This document shows, one piece after another, positions 60,353 to 64,000 of a stretch of DNA of 64,000 nt. The DNA comes from Sapria himalayana (taxonomy: Eukaryota > Streptophyta > Magnoliopsida > Malpighiales > Rafflesiaceae). The stretch is from contig JAREIK010014492.1 in assembly GCA_029783825.1 (NCBI GenBank), positions 1-64,000 of the forward strand. Direction: 5' to 3'. Positions within the stretch are counted from its first letter, which is position 1, and each line of letters starts with the position of its first letter. The notes below the pieces were generated by a model, which had not been told where the DNA came from, made no database searches, and was given only the letters and a program-made list of their open reading frames with translations. Position numbers and translations under genes: made by a program.

Positions 60353-63300
60353 AGGGGAGTTGAAAATATAATATATAATGAAATAATTACTTAGGTAATT
60401 GATTGACAAAGTTGTAGTGGTTGGTGCTAAATATTTTACACCCTCATAATTTTTTTTATTTTGTTTTTGGTCTCCTCGACATATTTTTCTCTTAAAATAT
60501 TGATATCTAATTTTTTTTAATAATCATTGAATTTGAATATATACAAAAAAATTTATTTATCATTCACTAATATTCAATATTTTTTTAATGATGTCAAACT
60601 TTTATTTATGTCAGATTTATCTATCATGAGACATATTTCATGATTATCACATAATTATTATGCATACCAATAAATACCTAACATATCAAAATTAAAATAG
60701 CAAGCATGCCCATTGCTCTTTAACCACAATATTTATTTCAAGATAAGCAATGTTCTGCATCTCGACACAAATATATAAAGAAAAGAAAAAAATAGAGAGA
60801 AAAATTAGAGCAATTGTGACAATATTAAGTAAAATGGAATGATTTTGCATTCTCATAGCACAACCCATGGTGTGAGAATGGAAAAGGTAGTTTGACTATT
60901 GTGCTCTTCATCTTCGTCATCATATTGATCCTATTAGAGACTCCCTCAGAACCAATTCCATTCTTCTCATTGCCCTACATAACACAATAGAAACACCCAC
61001 AAAGAACTTGTGACAATATAAAGAAAAATTTGCTTTGTTGTTTTAGCACTCCCTTGGAGTTCGCGTATTAGAGACTATTAGTATGTTGTCAAGTGATATT
61101 AACCTCTCAATATCTTGTGCTTTAAATAGTAGACCTTTGCACTAAGCATGATATATCTATATATTATTGTTAGCTATGCCACAGTCCTCGCCCTTATAAT
61201 TATTTGTCTCATTCCTTTGCTTTTCTAATTAGAACATAAACTTGAAGTGAAATAAAAAAAAGAAAGAAACATGGAATGGAAAGTGATTAGGACCGTGAGC
61301 CGGTGTTTAACTGATTTGCATTGTGCCCATTTCCAAAGCATCACTAGCCAAAATTGCTTTGTTAATATCTCTTTTGTAAAGATGCAACGCTGCATAAAGG
61401 AAATTTCAAGGTTAGCTAAACCACAAACAATATACTATATAGATGAGAAAAATGGAATTTCACATTAAAAAATAAAAAAGAAAAGATCTATGAAATATTT
61501 GGTATAGCATTCTAAAATAAAAATCTACAAAAAAAAAAAAACTATAAGAAATAACTCACTTGAATTAAAAAATAAATCTACGAAATTAAAATTTCTACTC
61601 GGATTTCATCTCGTTTAAATTAGAGGAATTACCTTTTTATTTTTATTTTATTTTATTTTATTTTTTTGATGACCATGAGTATCCTCATTAGTTCAGTCCA
61701 CTAACACATGCATCGGTTAATCTAACGTGGAGAATATGTCTAATGAGATACTAATATAAAGATAACTTTACTTTCGAAAGTCAGAGAGAATATGTCTAAT
61801 GAGTCTCAAGCCCGAGACATATTACCTTTCAATGAAAATATTTGTCGTTACACCAAAGTATGATCTCAAGTGTGTGTGTGTGTGTGTGTGTAAAGCAAAT
61901 CAATGTTGAAGAACCAAGTATGTGTTGATTGTGATAATTTGTATCAAGATAATTTTTTATGGAATGTTAATAAGGTGAAATTTTCAAATTAAAAATAAAA
62001 ATAAAAATTAATGTAAGCTCACAAGCATAATATAAAACCAAAGGGAGATTACTTTTTATTTATTTATTTATTAGACTTTTGTAATTATTATTCTAATATT
62101 AAACAAAAAAAGGCATAACACTGGACAAAATCATGTTGAATAAAATAGCAAATATAAATATTCTAAACTTTTTAAAAAATACATTATGTGGTAAATAATT
62201 AATGATTGTTCTTTAATAATTGAAATAAAAAAATATGTTATAATAAAACATATATTCATTGAAAAATATTGACAGAAAGAAATCTGGTTAGACATTAAAT
62301 ATATCCACACACACACACATAATTAATATAAATATAATTGAGAAATTTATTGAATCATTCATCAGCAAATGGAAAATAAGAATGTTAGATTTGATAAAGT
62401 TTAAAAAATATGTAAGCACATCAAACATAATTGGAACTTGATGCATAATCTATTACAAAATTAAGGTAACCATACAACAAAATATGAAATTAATAAAATC
62501 ATAAACATAAAGACAAAATATAAAAATGTAAAAAAACTGAAATAATTTAAAATAATAGCAAACTTTATAAATTGCTAAAATTCATACAACTGATTAAACA
62601 TAATTTAACCAAACTAAAATTTAAAATAACTAGAAGAAATAAAAACTATAAAAATATAAAATAAACATGTGATTAATCTTTTTGTACCAAATTACACAAA
62701 ATAAGTTTAGCAACAAACAAATCATAATAAACTTATTTTGTCAACAAAACGAACAACTCAATTAAAAAGATATTTATGATGAATCCGGTGTGATGTATTT
62801 TTTTTTAATGATAAAATATAAACATAACAAATTACTTGAAGTTAAAATAACAAATTACTTGTAGTTAAAATAACAATATTAATGTTTTTAATCATATAAT
62901 GTTCATTTTATTTATAAGATAAATCATATTTAACAATGTACTACTCTTTTAAGCATTCAGAAGATATATTTCATATTGAACATGAATAAATAATATATTT
63001 TGTAATAATGTGCCTAACAAGTATGACAATTATCAACAGTGATGCATGCTACTCGATGCATGTGCTAATTAAGTAAATACACAAGTTTGAATTTTCTAAA
63101 TACTAGATTGATTGATTTCCTAGATATCTTGTTGTATCCTTTAAGAGTTACGATTTGTGATTTTCATTATAGTTGTGTCATATGGGTCAGACAAGATTTT
63201 TCCCATTCAAAATTGAGGATTTTTCCCATCCAAAAAGTTGGCTTCCAAATTAAAATTTGTCATCATTGTGTTTATAATGGTTGGTTTGGTTGTGTGTTTC

Positions 63301-63780
63301 TAGTTACAATATAAAACAGTGGGTGTGCAATATGTGTGCTTTTGATTTCGTCTAAAAAATGTGTGGACTATGATTCTTTCATGTGTAATGTATGCATTTT
63401 AGCTGAATATGGTTGTGTGTGGAATATCTATTTGTTAGATTATTTGTGTTTATCTTTTGGTTTACTTATCGCACTATGATTGATAACATTGAACACTACA
63501 TTGTAGTTGTTTATTAATGGATCACAATATGAGTAATTTATAAAACGTAAAACATTAATATAAATCTAAAGTTATAATTGTTAGGATATTTGGTGCATGA
63601 ATTGCTAATTCAAATAAATGGTATATATTGTGACTTTGTGATGATGCTAAAGTTATCATTAATTGGCATATTACAAAAATCATACTTGGTGATGAACTCT
63701 CATTTGTTATAGCTCTACTAGTATATGATTCATACTGGTAATAAAATAGATATGGGTCACAATATAGATCCTAAAGAAAT
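60353..63780. other. AT-rich intergenic DNA with microsatellites
   Basis: Contains A-runs near 61,525-61,540, TTTTATTTTA repeats near 61,636-61,663, a (GT)n run at about 61,871-61,892 and an (AC)n run at about 62,307-62,320. AACAAATTACTTGxAGTTAAAAT repeats in tandem at 62,827 and 62,849. The frames at 61271-61468 (+) and 63087-63314 (+) are unrecognised. Confidence 0.4.
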
Positions 63781-63783
63781 TGT

Positions 63784-64000
63784 TAGAGGTGTCAACAGGA
63801 CCGGGCCGGCCCAGGCAGGCACGAGGCTTGGTACGATTCAGTCGTGCATGGGCTGGCTCGGCAATAAAATTTTTCGTGCCTCGACCCATGCCGTGCCTGG
63901 GTAAGGCATCTATCGTGTCGTGCCGTACTGAGGCCAACCGGGACTTGTGCCGTGCCTGACTCGGCACGGTTCAGTGGCCCGTGGCACGATCCGTCGCACG
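63784..64000 (+). mobile_element. hAT-like element terminus, cut by the window end
   Basis: It starts TAGAGGTGTCAACAGGACC at 63784, followed by CGGGCCGGCCCAGGC and a GC-rich interior with GTGCCGTGCCTG and CTCGGCACGG words. This is the best-preserved terminus of the family also seen at 28.19, 30.70 and 32.84 kb. The 86-codon minus frame across it is a composition artefact. The other end lies outside the window. Confidence 0.65.

Noticed and set aside
63707..63967. 86-codon minus-strand frame
   Set aside because: Covers the hAT-like terminus; Arg/Pro/Ala-rich peptide from GC-rich repeat words.
1..64000. tRNA, rRNA, CRISPR or bacterial operon signals
   Set aside because: None seen by eye on either strand; a covariance-model scan would be needed to exclude degraded tRNA copies in the mitochondrial block.

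Overview
The window looks like nuclear DNA of a flowering plant. About 50 kb is very AT-rich, repeat-filled intergenic sequence with diverged Ty1/copia, hAT-like and CACTA-like fragments and many microsatellites. One spliceosomal GT-AG kelch-type gene stands out as a GC-rich island. The first ~14.35 kb has a different, more balanced composition and is a block of plant mitochondrial DNA inserted in the nucleus (a NUMT). I cannot name the species. No bacterial gene, CRISPR array, tRNA or rRNA gene was recognised. Layout, left to right: (1) 1 to ~14,350, mitochondrial-derived DNA running off the left edge. Its only recognised gene content is the 3' end of nad5 on the minus strand: exon d, a group II intron with readable domains V and VI, and exon e. 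The 3' half of the trans-spliced nad5 intron lies upstream. The nad5 copy carries two premature TGA codons and a frameshift, so it is a dead copy. (2) ~14.35 to 24.6 kb, AT-rich DNA with two minus-strand Ty1/copia relics (17.4-18.1 and 21.2-23.0 kb), a CACTA-like terminus (23.05-23.41 kb) and copies of a diverged repeat whose TATA box and CATGAC-rich minirepeats suggest LTR promoter regions. (3) 24.6-25.8 kb, a C-rich 37/41-bp minisatellite of nine units, a possible leader, then a dense microsatellite cluster. (4) 26.6-33.9 kb, AT-rich DNA with scattered GC-rich hAT-like non-autonomous elements and two repeat pairs. (5) 37.35-38.76 kb, the one convincing intact gene: a two-exon kelch-like protein of 413 residues. 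(6) 39-57 kb, a tandem repeat, two more minus-strand copia relics (42.0-42.7 and 45.8-47.95 kb), a possible primer-binding site, and inverted copies of the CATGAC-rich repeat. (7) 58.0-60.4 kb, a group of exon-like open segments of unknown family, followed by a promoter-like GC-richer stretch and a small candidate spliced ORF. (8) 60.4-63.8 kb, empty AT-rich DNA, ending in a hAT-like terminus cut by the window edge. The kelch gene is probably the only expressed, functional protein gene here. The rest records organelle DNA transfer and repeated transposon insertion followed by decay. No coherent new biological system was found. The items most worth follow-up are the unidentified exon cluster at 58-60.4 kb, the C-rich minisatellite and the CATGAC-rich repeat family.
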